Shown: in pieces, positions 37,674-50,067 of the stretch
Position numbering within the stretch: the stretch's first letter is position 1
Layout: each line of letters starts with the position of its first letter
DNA from: Nautilus pompilius
Lineage: Eukaryota > Mollusca > Cephalopoda > Nautilida > Nautilidae
DNA length: 64,000 nt
Assembly: GCA_018389105.1 (NCBI GenBank)
Contig: JACATO010001684.1
Coordinates: 62,001 to 126,000 of the forward strand
Reading direction: 5' to 3'
Notes under the pieces: generated by a model
Database searches by the model: none
The model's input: only the letters and a program-made list of their open reading frames with translations
Told to the model about the DNA's origin: nothing
Translations under genes and position numbers: made by a program

Positions 37674-38081
37674 AACAACATAACGTAATATTACTCTTTG
37701 ACCACGTCTTTATCTCTTAAACCTAACAACATAACGTAATATTACTCTTTGACCACGTCTTTATCTCTTAAACCTAACAACATAACGTAATATTACTCTT
37801 TGACCACGTCTTTATCTCTTAAACCTAACAACATAACGTAATATTACTCTTTGACCACGTCTTTATCTCTTAAACCTAACAACATAACGTAATATTACTC
37901 TTTGACCACGTCTTTATCTCTTAAACCTAACAACATAACGTAATATTACTCTTTGACCACGTCTTTATCTCTTAAACCTAACAACATAACGTAATATTAC
38001 TCTTTGACCACGTCTTTATCTCTTAAACCTAACAACATAACGTAATATTCCTCTTTGACCACGTCTTTATCTCTTAAACCT
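37674..38081. repeat. 51-bp tandem satellite, eight nearly identical copies
   Basis: Copies start at 37674, 37725, 37776, 37827, 37878, 37929, 37980 and 38031. Each begins AACAACATAACGTAATATTA and ends TCTCTTAAACCT. I see only one internal difference: an A to C change in the last copy near 38050. Such uniformity points to a recent expansion or active homogenisation. The unit includes the palindrome GTAATATTAC and the word GACCACGTC. The unit length is divisible by three, but most frames contain stops, so coding is unlikely. Confidence 0.98.
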
Positions 38082-38773
38082 GTTCGAGTAAGTTTAATAC
38101 AGCTGGATTCTAACATTAAATGGTTTGGCTGTGTTTTCTTTAGCCTATTTTACCAGAATATTTGGCACCATGGTTTAATCCGTTTAAAGTCGTTTGTATA
38201 TCATGCCAAGAACACCGGACCAGAAGGATATCTTGTTTTATGGCTACATTAAAACCCTTAAAGGTCATCTTTACCCGGTATCCACCTGATATGTACTATC
38301 TTCCATGTTTAATTCTGTGAACTCTCCACGTAAAAGTGGTTTACTGCGGCACTCATTAAAGGACTAAAAGATCATTTTCTCTGCACTGGGAAATATTTTA
38401 TTATATAAAAAAATGTTTTTAAATCGCAATATGCAAAACTAATTAAGACAGTGTAGTCAAAACATGTTTCCGATCACTGTACATATTAAATTTACTCTAT
38501 ATGTAACATAGTGAATAAATATTTTAGAAAGGACTGGTCATGTACATGAGGTTATCAATACCAGAAACACATTAATACGGAACGTTGCTCCTACATCTTA
38601 ACTGATCACGACAACGATTTATGATAAAGGCTATTCCATTTATACAAAGTTCTTTCTGTACGAGGAAAGAGATGCAAAAGCATTCCCTCGAGTTAAACTT
38701 ATTAATACACTGAATCATCTGGGTTCATAATTACTTAATATATTAATTAATTAATTAATCATACTTAATCATC
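38082..38773. other. AT-rich spacer with a short (TTAA)n tract
   Basis: TTAATTAATTAATTAATC occurs near 38742-38760. No gene or element end was recognised. Confidence 0.55.
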
Positions 38774-38984
38774 TGTATACCACCTGGGGTGCAAATGTAC
38801 CCGACTACCTTTCAAATCTGTATTACTCAGCACAGGTTGAGCCATAAAGGCAGTGACACAGAGTACCTTCACAAAGGCTTATACTAATGAGAAAGGTACT
38901 GTCAGAGCCCCTATGACTCGATTTGTTTTGAGTAATACAGATTTGAAGAGTAGTAGGGTACAATTGCAGCCCAGGTGGTAAACA
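38774..38984. repeat. Fold-back inverted repeat (about 211 bp)
   Basis: The left arm 38774-38830 (with CACCTGGGGTGCAAATGTAC and CAAATCTGTATTACTCA) is matched by the reverse complement of 38930-38984 (CACCTGGGCTGCAATTGTAC and CAAATCTGTATTACTCA). The intervening 100 bp are partly self-complementary as well (AGTACCTT facing AAGGTACT). The whole could form one long imperfect hairpin. It looks like a MITE or fold-back element. No clear target-site duplication was seen. Confidence 0.85.
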
Positions 38985-39317
38985 GGGTGAGGGTTAAGAA
39001 AATGTAAAACTGATCACTGATATCTGATGTCGAAACAATGGAGGAAGGAGACAGGCAAACTAATGATGGAGTAAAAATGACGTTTTGTAGAGTTATTACA
39101 GGTGTAAGATAAAATCGTTTGCTGTCTGCTCGAATAGTGTTTGTTATATGCTCGGCTGGATGTTGAAAATTGTACAAAATATACATAGGTTGTTATATTC
39201 ACGCAGGGTTGTTGTTGTCAGGGAATGAAATGAGGCTGACAACTGACAACCACTGCTTTTACTTCCGAGAGATTTAGCAGTGATCGGTGAGAAGGAAACA
39301 AGAGAGAAAGATTTAAG
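38985..39317. other. Spacer, nothing recognised
   Basis: Minus-strand frames across this stretch (38911-39186 and 39014-39202) are A/T-rich and lack domains. Confidence 0.5.
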
Positions 39318-39364
39318 TTTTATTATTATTATTATTATTATTATTTTTTTTTTTTTTTTTTTTT
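39318..39364. repeat. (TTA)n followed by poly-T
   Basis: About eight TTA triplets followed by a T run of roughly 20 bases. This arrangement could be the reverse-complement tail of a minus-strand retroposon, but no body was identified beside it. Confidence 0.9.
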
Positions 39365-39399
39365 CTGAAGATGCTTGGCTCGGGAGAGAAGCCATCTAT

Positions 39400-39860
39400 T
39401 CTTCCTCATTACCACACCAGCCCCGGTTTTCCACCCTAGTCTAATGAAAACTCAATGCGACTGGCCGCGGCAACACCTGATCCTGGGCCATTCAAATATC
39501 ACAAGTAATCAAGCTTTTGGTTCCCTATCTGTGCGCCGTATTAAAAGGCGCGGCCACGTGACAGAGAGGAGCGAGAGCCGGCGATACGGCCGAGAAATCC
39601 CGGTAAAATCTGTTCGCATTGTTATGGGTTTTCGTCTTTCGTGAGCCAGGGTCGGGGTCTCCTTTATACGGTTGTTACCCTGGGGGAACGGAGCCCACCG
39701 AGTCGTCTTCCTGTAGGCAGGAAGGATCGTGACTCATCCACCGTTTCTAACCCTATCTGCTTAATTACTCCCGACACTCTCCAGGCTAGACGCTCTTTCA
39801 TTAGGAAGCTGGCCTCCTCGGAGACACATTCTCATCACCGCTAACCCTCCGCCACGCCAG
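39400..39860. other. CpG-richer island, possible regulatory element
   Basis: This is the most GC- and CpG-dense stretch that I notice in the window. It includes GGCGCGGCCACGTGAC, with a CACGTG E-box near 39553, and GAGCCGGCGATACGGCCGAG. Two open plus frames (39375-39644 and 39641-39844) abut here but have no recognised domain and no clear splice signals. It may be an unmethylated promoter or enhancer, or a first exon with its promoter. Evidence is compositional only. Confidence 0.35.
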
Positions 39861-41925
39861 CCAAGGCTAATGTTAGAAGACGGCGACGGGGACTATTTGC
39901 TTAAACAGAAGATGTTTGACACCGAAATGGAAAGAAAATCAAATGAATAAACATATATTTATTTCAGAGCATTTTGACGACACGACGAAAATCGTATTTA
40001 TCATAAGAGAATTTGTAGAGGATGGGAGAGGGCATGTTAGGCTTTGAAGAGACCGCAGAGAAAGTTAAAAGTTAAATCTCTGTGGATATTTTAAAAAATT
40101 AACGCTGGAAAAGATTATTTTTAATTTAAAATGAAATATGAATTAAAGTGATTTTTAATTAATTTTCCCATGTCAGATTTATGTAGCTTCAGAAAGTTGG
40201 TTTCGATGGCAACAGGTCACGTGACAAATGAATTTTAAGAAAACAAACAAAACTTAATTGTGAACTTGTTTTTTTTTTTGTTTACGTCAGAGAAGACTTT
40301 CCGATATGTTTTCTTCTTCTTGGACAGGTGTTTCTCAGGTGCTAACAGATCCAATCGAGCTGCCGAGGATGGTGTTGAGCTCTCCCTTGGCTCACTTTTG
40401 CTGCAGCTATGTCAGGAAGAGAATCTCGATTGTTAGTTTCGGCGAAAGCCTTCCAGGTATTGGGGGTGATATTTACCCGGGCTAACTTCGCGATAATATC
40501 GACAACAGACCTTCAGTAAGCCAAGAAATATCGTAGGGTCTGTCTGTTTTCGGCAAAGTGATGGTGCACTATGTTCACCTACAATTTCAAAATATGCGCG
40601 ATTTCCCCCAAAATATTAATTTCGGTGAGATTATTTATTTGGTTCCCAAATTAATATGGAAAAGCACTCTACATAAGTGTGTTCGGCTCTTTCATACACG
40701 TTCGCATAACTTGTACAGTCACCTATTGTAAAACAAATGGAAAAATGCCTTGCAAAGAGTCAATCACTCGCATCGATGCCGGCGGAAAGCGTTTGGTGGC
40801 GGCCTCTGCTAGAACCGCCAGAGTCAGCGCGCGTGCGGTTTCCACGAGTTGGTTTAAGAAACTGTGCAGTGTCTAATTAGATTTTCTTCTGATTCATAGT
40901 TATCATGTTGACCTGTCATTGTGTGCGTGCTTTCTATGAACTCTCTAATTCAATTCGCCTTCCAGATATCCGCGTGCATCCGAGGAGAAGCTAACTTCGG
41001 GCCGACACGAGGATTTCATCCGGTTGTCGAAAATTCACAACGAGTTTGCGCCGCGCGGATACTTATTGGATTTCACAAGACGGTGCCCTGCTATAAGAGT
41101 TTGCTGGCATCTGAGACTCGGTAGCGGTTACCGGTGTGTGCTTCACAGTGTACAGTCAAGTAGATCACACAGTAATGATAAAATACGATCAAAATTTAGA
41201 TTTACACTGGCGGCCACAAGTGTGCACAAACCAATGGAATTAATATCATATTGTATTCATAAAGTAATTTTATGGCATACAGTCACATGTAGTTTGTTAT
41301 TTTGTTTTGGAAAATCCATGCATGTCGAAAACGTTTCATTTTTTAAACTTTTGTTTCCGGCAACGTTTTTATTACAGAAATACGAGATTAATCATGTTTC
41401 TTTATGCGTGAAAAATTTTCTTTTTAAATTCTCTCTTAGTGACAATTCTGTTCTCCATCTGCATTCTGATTAGGAATTCAAAAGAATGATTCTTACATTT
41501 ACCGTAAAAGCATATCTACTAATTAAATGGTTGTTTTATTTGTCAGTTTATTCATTTATTACTGAGGTCAAATTATTTCCTTATATTGTCATCTTTAGAC
41601 AGGAAACGGTAATTAATAATAATTATTATATAAAACAATTTAAATGTATTTTGATCATTTCCTCAGATGTTTCGAATTATTAAACAAGCTTGTATTTCAA
41701 CAATTAGAACAGCCCTTTTACATTCAAAGCAGCCAACTACTGCTTAGCAATTTTTTTTATTTATCAATGTACGATTTTTAAAAGTTAACAGGTGAAGTGT
41801 TTACGAACGAATGATAGGCGATTGACTCTTAAACTGTAATCTTTACGTGTTTCTACCAAATACTGAAACTTGACTTTTCGAGCAGAGTTATTGCACACAT
41901 GGAAAAATGAGCAGTGGCAAACAAA
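39861..41925. other. AT-rich DNA without recognised genes
   Basis: A GC-richer patch at about 40770-40860 and open frames at 40679-40876 and 41024-41473 lack recognisable domains. The rest is A/T-rich. Confidence 0.5.
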
Positions 41926-41929
41926 AGGT

Positions 41930-42840
41930 ATACAATGGGTCAAAAGGCCAGTTTAAGTCCAACAAAATAGGCTCGAATCGTAGAGTTGCGCAAGGAGAAA
42001 ATCATATTCCGAGGTGGTAAACCAGGTCGAGTGCACACTGGTTAACTGGCCTGAAAGTTTTACAAACAAACGAGCAACGACATCGAACGCCACAGAAGTG
42101 GGCCGATCCCGGAAATCAGATGCTCGTTGATCGATAAATCAAACGTCTGTCCGAAATGGACCGGCACAAGACGTCTGTTGACATTTTAAGAGATCTTGGA
42201 AGACCCATTAATCTCCGCGAGAACTGTCCAGAGACGGCTTTTGTGATTTCGCATTAAATTGACCTGTTGCCACAAAGAAACCCCCTCTCGATTCTTCAAG
42301 ATACAAAGGTCCGACTACAGTTTGCCATGGACCATCTCCATTGGACACCGGAAATGTGAGCCAGGTTGCTCTGGTCTGATGAATCACGGTTCCACGGGCT
42401 TGGATCAGATGGTCGGACTTATGCGCTGCAAAGATTCGGTAAAACATTTCATCGAAGTGTATAAAAAATCAAAGATCAAAGATGGAGGGGCGCGAACATT
42501 ATGATATAGAGATATTTCCTCCGAAAAGAGACAAGTCCTGTTTATCGTATTCATGGAATAATGGATCGGTTTACTAACTCAGACACTTGGACCAACATAC
42601 TAAAACCACATTTCGAGAGTTGCGTTCCCCCTTAACTAGATTCATCAACATGCCGTCTCGCCATGTTCAGCCACCATAATCGAGCAGTCTCTCACAGATC
42701 AGAAAATTCAAGTTCTATCGTGGCCGTCTTAAAGCGCTGAATTAAGTTTAATAGAAAATCTACGGGACGATACAAACAACGCTATTAAGCTGAAAAAAAG
42801 CCGACAAATTTAAATACATTTTTCAAATTATTCAGTCGAC
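41930..42840 (+). mobile_element. Degenerate Tc1-like transposase
   Basis: Reading across frames gives the Tc1 transposase in order. There is an N-terminal helix-turn-helix type segment GQKASLSPTK then ARIVELRKEK (about 41938-41997). FAMDHLHWTPEM (about 42322-42357) is followed by a TGA stop in place of Trp. WSDESRF at 42372-42392 contains the first or second catalytic Asp block, and GSDGRTYAL follows. Near the end, WPS at 42721 and SLIENLRDD (about 42746-42772) correspond to the WPAxSPDLNPIENLWDxLK block with the catalytic Glu. At least three stops and several frameshifts inactivate it. Terminal inverted repeats and TA flanks were not located, so the limits are those of the readable coding part. 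Confidence 0.88.
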
Positions 42841-44080
42841 TTGGTCCTATATTTGCATAAACTGGTGTATTAGTCCTGTAAACCTTATACATAAACGCTG
42901 TCTGGCTGTAATTAATGTAACGATGTGCGTCCAAACACAAATACTTTATCTGTTTATTTCATGCAGTCTAACAAACGGGGTTCTTGTGACGAAACTTTGA
43001 ATAACTTAGATTCGTTTTTAAACTTGTGTTGCCACAAAATTCTGTCACAACCTAAGAAAAACGAGCCTATGCAAAATAATGCCCATGCTAGAACGCCCAT
43101 TTTTATATATTTCACGTTTCGATTTTTTATTGTTCTTCCATCGTTGTTAAACTTTCTGTTCACGAACTGTACATCATGGAGCAAAACACGATCTTCTAAT
43201 TATTATGGTGTAGATATCCACATGTAGACGTTAGCGTCTAAAACTTAAGCACTTGTTTTACAGTATGTATCTCTTATGCAGTAATATAAATAAATAAAAG
43301 TAATGTTACTAACTGGATGATTTGTGTTAACTCTACAAAGTCAGTGTTAAACAATCTGAACCGTAACATGTGTTTTAGGCACCTGATAAAAAATAAAACA
43401 GTAAAAGGAGAATTGAATCTTTTTCGTTAGTCGGTAAAAAGAAAATCAAAACATCAGAAGAACTAAGTTTATCACGATACCTATTCGATGATATAAACAA
43501 AAAGGAACCAATACACGAAATTTGTTTTATTCAGTGGCTGTTGATAACAGAAAATTTTTTACCTAATTCCGATTCACAACCTGGCGTTTACTGCCGGGTG
43601 TTTATATATCTATGTTCCGTTTACAAGCGGAAACGGCACTTTGTTTCACAATTCTTTGGTCTCAAGAGATCCCTACTATACAGAAGTATATAAATATTTT
43701 TTAAACTTTAAAAATTATTATTAAACTACTATCCTCGACAATCTAACCATTATCGGAAACTTTCTAAACAAATCGCTTTTTTATATTTTCTTTAAAATAT
43801 TAGATAAAAGCTTCATATAATATTTTCTTTTCCATTTGTTAAACAATCACGGCCAGAAAATTTCTACCAACATAGAAATAAAAATAGTAAAACTTGCCTT
43901 CAAATCTATGCTGATGTAGCTTGGCCCTGTACCCGTGACCCCTTCTAATTGTCTGGTCCCCGATTGTCGTCACCCCTTATAAGGTCTTTTCGGAAATCCC
44001 GTGTTTGTAGATTTCAAACTGTCACCTTTCACAGTTTTGGTCGTTTTCCCATTCAGTCCGTGGAGGTAAACTACACAGCG
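42841..44080. other. AT-rich DNA without recognised genes
   Basis: Opposite-strand frames at 42925-43227 and 42954-43184 overlap and have no domain. The first part may contain the decayed 3' end of the Tc1 element. Confidence 0.5.
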
Positions 44081-44084
44081 GTGT

Positions 44085-44222
44085 GCACGTCATTAACGTC
44101 ATTCATCAACGTCAACACCGTCAACAACGTCAGTAACGTCATCAACGGTAGTAACGTCAACAACGTCAGTAACGTCAATAACGTCAGTAACGTCGGTAAC
44201 GTCATCAACGTCGGTAACGTCA
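44085..44222. repeat. 9-bp minisatellite of the AACGTCAGT type
   Basis: About fifteen copies of a 9-bp unit with the invariant core ACGTC followed by A or G and a variable triplet (AGTAACGTC, ATCAACGTC, GGTAACGTC). The plus frame reads as N-V-x repeats. Most copies contain ACGTCA, a CRE half-site. The unit differs from the 21-bp repeat at 4.4 kb, so the resemblance is confined to the half-site. Confidence 0.93.
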
Positions 44223-45130
44223 CATTGTTATTGTGTGAATTGGGCCGGTTTAATTTCGCTTTATCGAGCGAAATTTTTAAATTCTAGGGTGATGCAAAAC
44301 TTTTGGATAAGGCTGTACACGTCTTATTACAGCAACTTAATTAATACATGTTTTAAATGGACGTGGTTTCACGTTTGTGTCTTCAACGTTTTCTTTGTTT
44401 CCTTATTGTTTACTCTTTACCAGAAAAGTAAATTACGTATATTTTCAGTGTTTATAATAATTTTTGTCACTATATATCCGCCGTTTTACCTTATTCTTTT
44501 TGTAAGGGGCGACAGTACACATTTGCCTTTTGATGCAAGGTACTGAAGTGAATTTTCTTTCCTGTATGAAATCTGTTTTGCTTTTTGTTATAAATAAAAC
44601 TGCATCTCTGGAGAGAACATTTCCAAAAAGAAGGACTGTATTTTCTAAGTAACGTAGTAAGTTTCTACAGCTATTTGCCTCAAATCGCCTTACTGGAAAA
44701 TCCGAAGAAAGTAAACAATAAATTATCTTAGTAAATTTAGTTTGAATTTTATATTTTTACAATGCAGATTCCAATTTAAGTTATTCTTTTAAGGACTTAC
44801 TAAGATCTCTTGTCACAGCTTTGAACTCTGAGGCAGCATCTACAGAGATTATATAGATAACTTTAGATGAGAAAAGAATTAGGGATTTTCCAGAAGTAAA
44901 CGGGCCCTGAATGTATAAATTAACCCGCTTCAAAGCAGCAAACAGCCGATCTACCGAGTACCAATCATGCAATATTTCTTTATTTAGTAAAGATGGATAA
45001 AGAGGTTTGGTTACTATTTAGGTGTCCATTTACTCGTCACAAGCCTCTGTACATGAATATTCTTTATATTGATGGCTTGTGACAGGCTACGATCGTGTGA
45101 GTTATCGGTCAGACAGACTGCTGGAGCCCC
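44223..45130. other. AT-rich DNA with one short hairpin
   Basis: TCACAAGCC and GGCTTGTGA at about 45037-45084 form a 9-bp stem around a loop of about 30 bases. This may be part of a transposon terminus preceding the Tc1 relic downstream. Otherwise nothing was recognised. Confidence 0.5.
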
Positions 45131-45139
45131 ATTATAGAG

Positions 45140-45900
45140 GGCCGTCCGTGAGACTTGACTGAATGTCCTTCTGTTGGCTAAAAGCTTCCGGGCCTCGGCA
45201 ACTTTCTGTCCATAGCCCAGAAACGAGGTCTGCGGATCCTGGGATATTGGACAGCCTGCCAGTCCATCAAGTTTGCTGGTAATAGGATAAGGATGTCACG
45301 CGATTCCGTTCACTACGTGTTAAAGAAAATGGCAGATGCAGGCGGCCTGACGAAATCGAAAGAGGGTCACTACCGCCGAACCAGATGTCCTACAGTGGCG
45401 CAAAATGCCGGCTAGGTCACTGCGCGGACATTAGTTCGGCGTATCTCGATCTACTGTAAGAAGAATAAAAAAAAGTAAAACCTCGAGTACGGACGTCTTG
45501 GCGATTGTGGCGCCGTCAGGAACCTGTTTCATCCGCAGAAGGAGGTTCACAGCTGTTAGAAACCTGTATTGCGCCTACCGAAGGAAGCTTATTTTGGATT
45601 GTTGATCAGAAAAATATTGAGTTATGAAAAAGGTAAATTTAAAACGCAAACACTTTTGCGAAACGAGTCTCGATTTCATCTGCCGGCTTTGTGTCAACCG
45701 ACCCGTAACTGTCAAGCGCAGTGGTGGTTGTATGGTGTTGCTGAAATCTCTTTGCTGCCCATGATGCAGCGCTGTCTAATGGCTACTCTTCCACCACAAT
45801 AGAGTACACGCAAAATATGTGAATCGCATCTTGTGGCTACAGCTGCATCATTGGGCAGAATGAAACAGGCAGCACCAGGTTCTTGTAGTTACCAGACCCC
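45140..45900 (+). mobile_element. Second Tc1-like transposase relic
   Basis: The frame around 45435-45467 reads FGVSRSTVRRI, the second helix-turn-helix of Tc1-type DNA-binding domains. Farther on, NESRFHL at 45662-45682 corresponds to DESRF with the catalytic Asp changed to Asn. TVKRSGGCMVLL (about 45707-45742) corresponds to the TVKHGGGSVMVWG block. These lie in different frames with stops between them, and the last catalytic Glu block was not found. The sequence differs from the copy at 41.9-42.8 kb, so this looks like a separate family or an older copy. The lost Asp alone would abolish catalysis. Confidence 0.65.
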
Positions 45901-48900
45901 ACGTGCATTAAATAAAGTCTACAGTATTTACGAGACTAAATATTAAAGGTAGTAAACGTTGTGGTATATGCCAGAAAAACGTGTTTTTTTTTTTTTTAAT
46001 TCTGTATGGAAACTAAATATGGAAACAAGAAAATGTCGGTGAATCTAGCGTCTCGGCGAAACAAGAACAGCTGCAAGATGATGAGTATGCATTCAATGAC
46101 CTTATTTATGTATGGTGGCGGTACTGTTGATTTGTACCTTAAAAAGCGCACAATCTTTATTTTTCTCTTATTCTGTATATTTGGCAAAAAATCACATCAA
46201 CAAAATAAAAAAATATCCTTAAAAAATTGGATTAGGTGTTCAATACCATCTTTTCATTTCTTGATAATGACTGTAAATGATGCGTGATTGCAAAATCGAA
46301 TTTAAATTCAAAACTAACTAAACTTTGGTTTCCGTCCTTCGCAAACGCAGATGTTGCTAAATTTTAATGCGTTTTTTTATTTTTTTACGAGTTCTCTGGG
46401 ATTTCGAACAACCACAATGACATTAGGATAGGAATATTCGCACCTTATGGATGTATTGAATGACGTCATGCAGGATTTAGTTAAGAAGGTTTAGCGTTGG
46501 GTTAGAAAACGCCATGATGATTTGCAAAACACGGCAATAAATAGACGCGAATCTTTAACTCCCCGATGCCTTTCGATCACACATTCAAATTCTGAACAGT
46601 AGCAGCCATAATTGTGATCTCACCAATGAAATAGTTTATCAACCGTTCGATGATATAAGCCCTGTCTGACAGACGGTCAAAAAATCTCTGTTTTTCACTG
46701 TATGGATTTTCTAACAGTCATATGCTTAGAAACACGAAAGAATATGCAGTAATAAATTGATTTATTTGCGTACGGCGTATAAGATGGTTCGTTGGTTAGT
46801 GCAGAATTAACGGCCGTCAACATTTGTGTATAAAGTCGTCAATAACATACAATTTGTTAGCTCTGTCGTACCAGTATAAATGCATGCACTGCATTCTACC
46901 AACTGTTTAGAAAAACTAAAGCAGGTAAATTTTGACCGACAGTCTTTTCAAAACCGGTTTCAAACGGAGAATTTCCTCATATGTTTTAAAATGACCGCTT
47001 AGCCCATTCGTCATGACGTGTGCCATGTTTCTCCTATGACACTCGGTTGGCTTAAAATTAAGTTCTGAAAGAGATACGTCGTGACAAATCTGTTTTTGAG
47101 TGCTACGATGACGTCATTGTAACGCGAATGTACCGCGTGCCACGGCTAGAAATAGTTGGGCAGACATGTTTCTGTGAAGCATATAGTCAGTTGTCAAATT
47201 GGTAAAGCGCTTTTGTGTGTTCACTAGCTTAATAAGATTATCTTCATCAATTTATATGCCTATTTGTAATTTGGAGTTTTACCTTTAAAGGTCCGTTCTA
47301 CGATGGTTATAATTATATTACGGCAACTGTTCGTAAGTCGGGAAGGATTGGATCAAAAGCGCAAATTGCGTAAATGGAGTCAACAGTGTTAGGAGAAAAT
47401 TGGTCATATTCTTGGCATTTAAATAAATAATTGAATATGTTTCTGGTTCTTTCGCGATGGAATCTTCAGTGGGCGAAAAATCATCTTTACCGACTGGCTT
47501 TAATCAGGGTGTATTCCAACTTCGCTTGGTATTTACATGGCATAAATGCTAAAAGTTACTTGAATAGCATATACAAATGGTATTTTGATTCTTTAGCGTA
47601 TTCGTTGAAGATGAGGTGCTTAGTTCGCTTGCGGGCTGCTTGATTTAGTAGTAATCATCTTTGTTTCCACTAATTACTGACAATAGGGTTTCCCGGTGCC
47701 AATGGCCGTTTTGATTTATCAACAATTGTAAGACACAGACATGGGACTGAGGTACAAATGCTGATGGCAAAAATGGTGTAGCCGTTCGAGATGCCGTGTC
47801 TATTTCCAGCGTGATTTAAAAAAAAAAAAAGAGGGGACACGCACTTGGATATTTTGAGAATTAGGAATTAGCGGTCAATAACTCGTCTGAACTCGAGTAA
47901 ACACTTTCCACAATGTCTTTGCATGAATCACTTTTATGATTCTCTAATTTGCCGCATTTTCTTAAGCTAAATTACATTTCTGTTCATTTGTTGGAATGAT
48001 GAGATTAGACACAAAACGTGTTGGTGGCTCGGTATCCCGACCATGACACATGCGTTTAGCCCTCTTCAGGGAACATCAAACCAGGTGGGCGACGAGGAGA
48101 CAGTGGGTCAATAGGCCAAGTGTTATTGATAACTTTCTTCCACGTTGTGACAAGCCGGGGTGCGGAAAGAGATAATAAGTTATCAATTATTCAAGTCCAC
48201 TCCTGCAGGTGTATATGAATTAAAAGGACAGGATGATTCACCAGAGCTCTTACTTTAGTTTTAACAATTTTTTGTTGTTGTTTTCTTCTTTTCCTAGCTG
48301 GTTAAAAGATCATGACTCAGGAAGCGACCCAAGAGAAACCAAAACCCTAAACTCTATAGGATTGATGTGCACGCTTCTGGAAAATGTTCTCATTCAGTTC
48401 CTTAATGGACTGTAAAATTACCAAAAAGGCTGCATCTTTCCTTTCTTTTCTTTTTGCTGTCTTTTCCAATTATTATGGTCATTAAATACCAATCAATTAA
48501 TGATAATATTTACTGAAGCCTAAATATAATCCGTTATTCAAAGACACTCTTACAAGAGGTACCATTCGTTTGCGCTAATATCTTTTTCTTTTCTTTAATT
48601 TTGGATTCAGAACTTCGCAAGGAACAAAAAGTAATCCGTGCCATTTCACTTTGTAAGGAACCATTCTGATGGTAATTTGGCGAGTCCGAGGGAGGGAGAG
48701 CCCAGAACAGCCTAACGAGAACTTTTCAGGCCAGTTCATAACCTCTAGTTCTTAACCTACCAGCAAAAGTTCATTCGGTTTCTTACAGTTGCTCACGCTA
48801 ATCCTTCCTATTTCTTGATCTGGTAAATATTTAAATCGCGAATGTATCCCACAGCCAGACTTCAAAATAATGCAATTCTTTTACGTTCCATACAACACAC

Positions 48901-49275
48901 CATGGAATTTTATAAAACTGACAAAAGTTTACCTTACATGGAAATCTTAAAACGACAGTAAACTTTCTTATCCTTTTCTTTTCAATACAGCAGAATATAG
49001 ACGACGTAGTCGGTTACAACTTTATCTGGTTTTCGTGTATTATCTGACAGCCGAAATTGTAAATTCGACGGAGAAAAGGATAAAGAAGAATAACCTGGAA
49101 AAAAACAAAACCCTGAGTCATCAAAGTTCAGTATATCCTTATTGCAAATCTTTTTGTCGTGCAAATATATTCTATCTGCCATATGCTAGCATACATGTAA
49201 CTATGGTTATTAATAAGCTGACTATATATTTTATATGTAGGATTTTTGATCGGTTTGTGAACTACATTGCTACAT
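45901..49275. other. AT-rich DNA without recognised genes
   Basis: No coding domain or RNA gene was recognised. A and T runs are frequent (for example near 45986-45998 and 47817-47830). Confidence 0.55.
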
Positions 49276-49278
<3 letters not shown>

Positions 49279-49311
<33 letters not shown>

Positions 49312-49610
49312 CAGACGCCATCTCTGTCACTGTATTGACGTCATCTCTCTTTCTCTGTACTGACGTAATCTCTCTCTCTTTCTCTCTCTCTCTCTGTACA
49401 GACGCCATCTCTGTCACTGTATTGACGTCATCTCTCTTTCTCTGTACTGACGTAATCTCTCTCTCTGTACAGACGCCATCTCTGTCACTGTATTGACGTC
49501 ATCTCTCTTTCTCTGTACTGACGTAATCTCTCTCTCTTTCTCTCTCTCTCTCTGTACAGACGCCATCTCTGTCACTGTATTGACGTCATCTCTCTTTCTC
49601 TGTACTGACG

Positions 49611-49645
<35 letters not shown>

Positions 49646-50032
49646 CAGACGCCATCTCTGTCACTGTATTGACGTCATCTCTCTTTCTCTGTACTGACGT
49701 AATCTCTCTCTCTCTCCTCTCTCTCTCTCTGTACAGACGCCATCTCTGTCACTGTATTGACGTCATCTCTCTTTCTCTGTACTGACGTAATCTCTCTCTC
49801 TTTCTCTCTCTCTCTCTGTACAGACGCCATCTCTGTCACTGTATTGACGTCATCTCTCTTTCTCTGTACTGACGTAATCTCTCTCTCTGTACAGACGCCA
49901 TCTCTGTCACTGTATTGACGTCATCTCTCTTTCTCTGTACTGACGTAATCTCTCTCTCTTTCTCTCTCTCTCTCTGTACAGACGCCATCTCTGTCACTGT
50001 ATTGACGTCATCTCTCTTTCTCTGTACTGACG

Positions 50033-50067
<35 letters not shown>

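Noticed and set aside
37674..38081. CRISPR array
   Set aside because: The 51-bp copies are directly adjacent with no unique spacers, in a eukaryotic-looking sequence. It is a satellite.
49035..49496. 153-codon plus-strand frame entering the CT array
   Set aside because: Half is repeat-derived serine/leucine/CTDVIS sequence; no domain in the non-repeat part.
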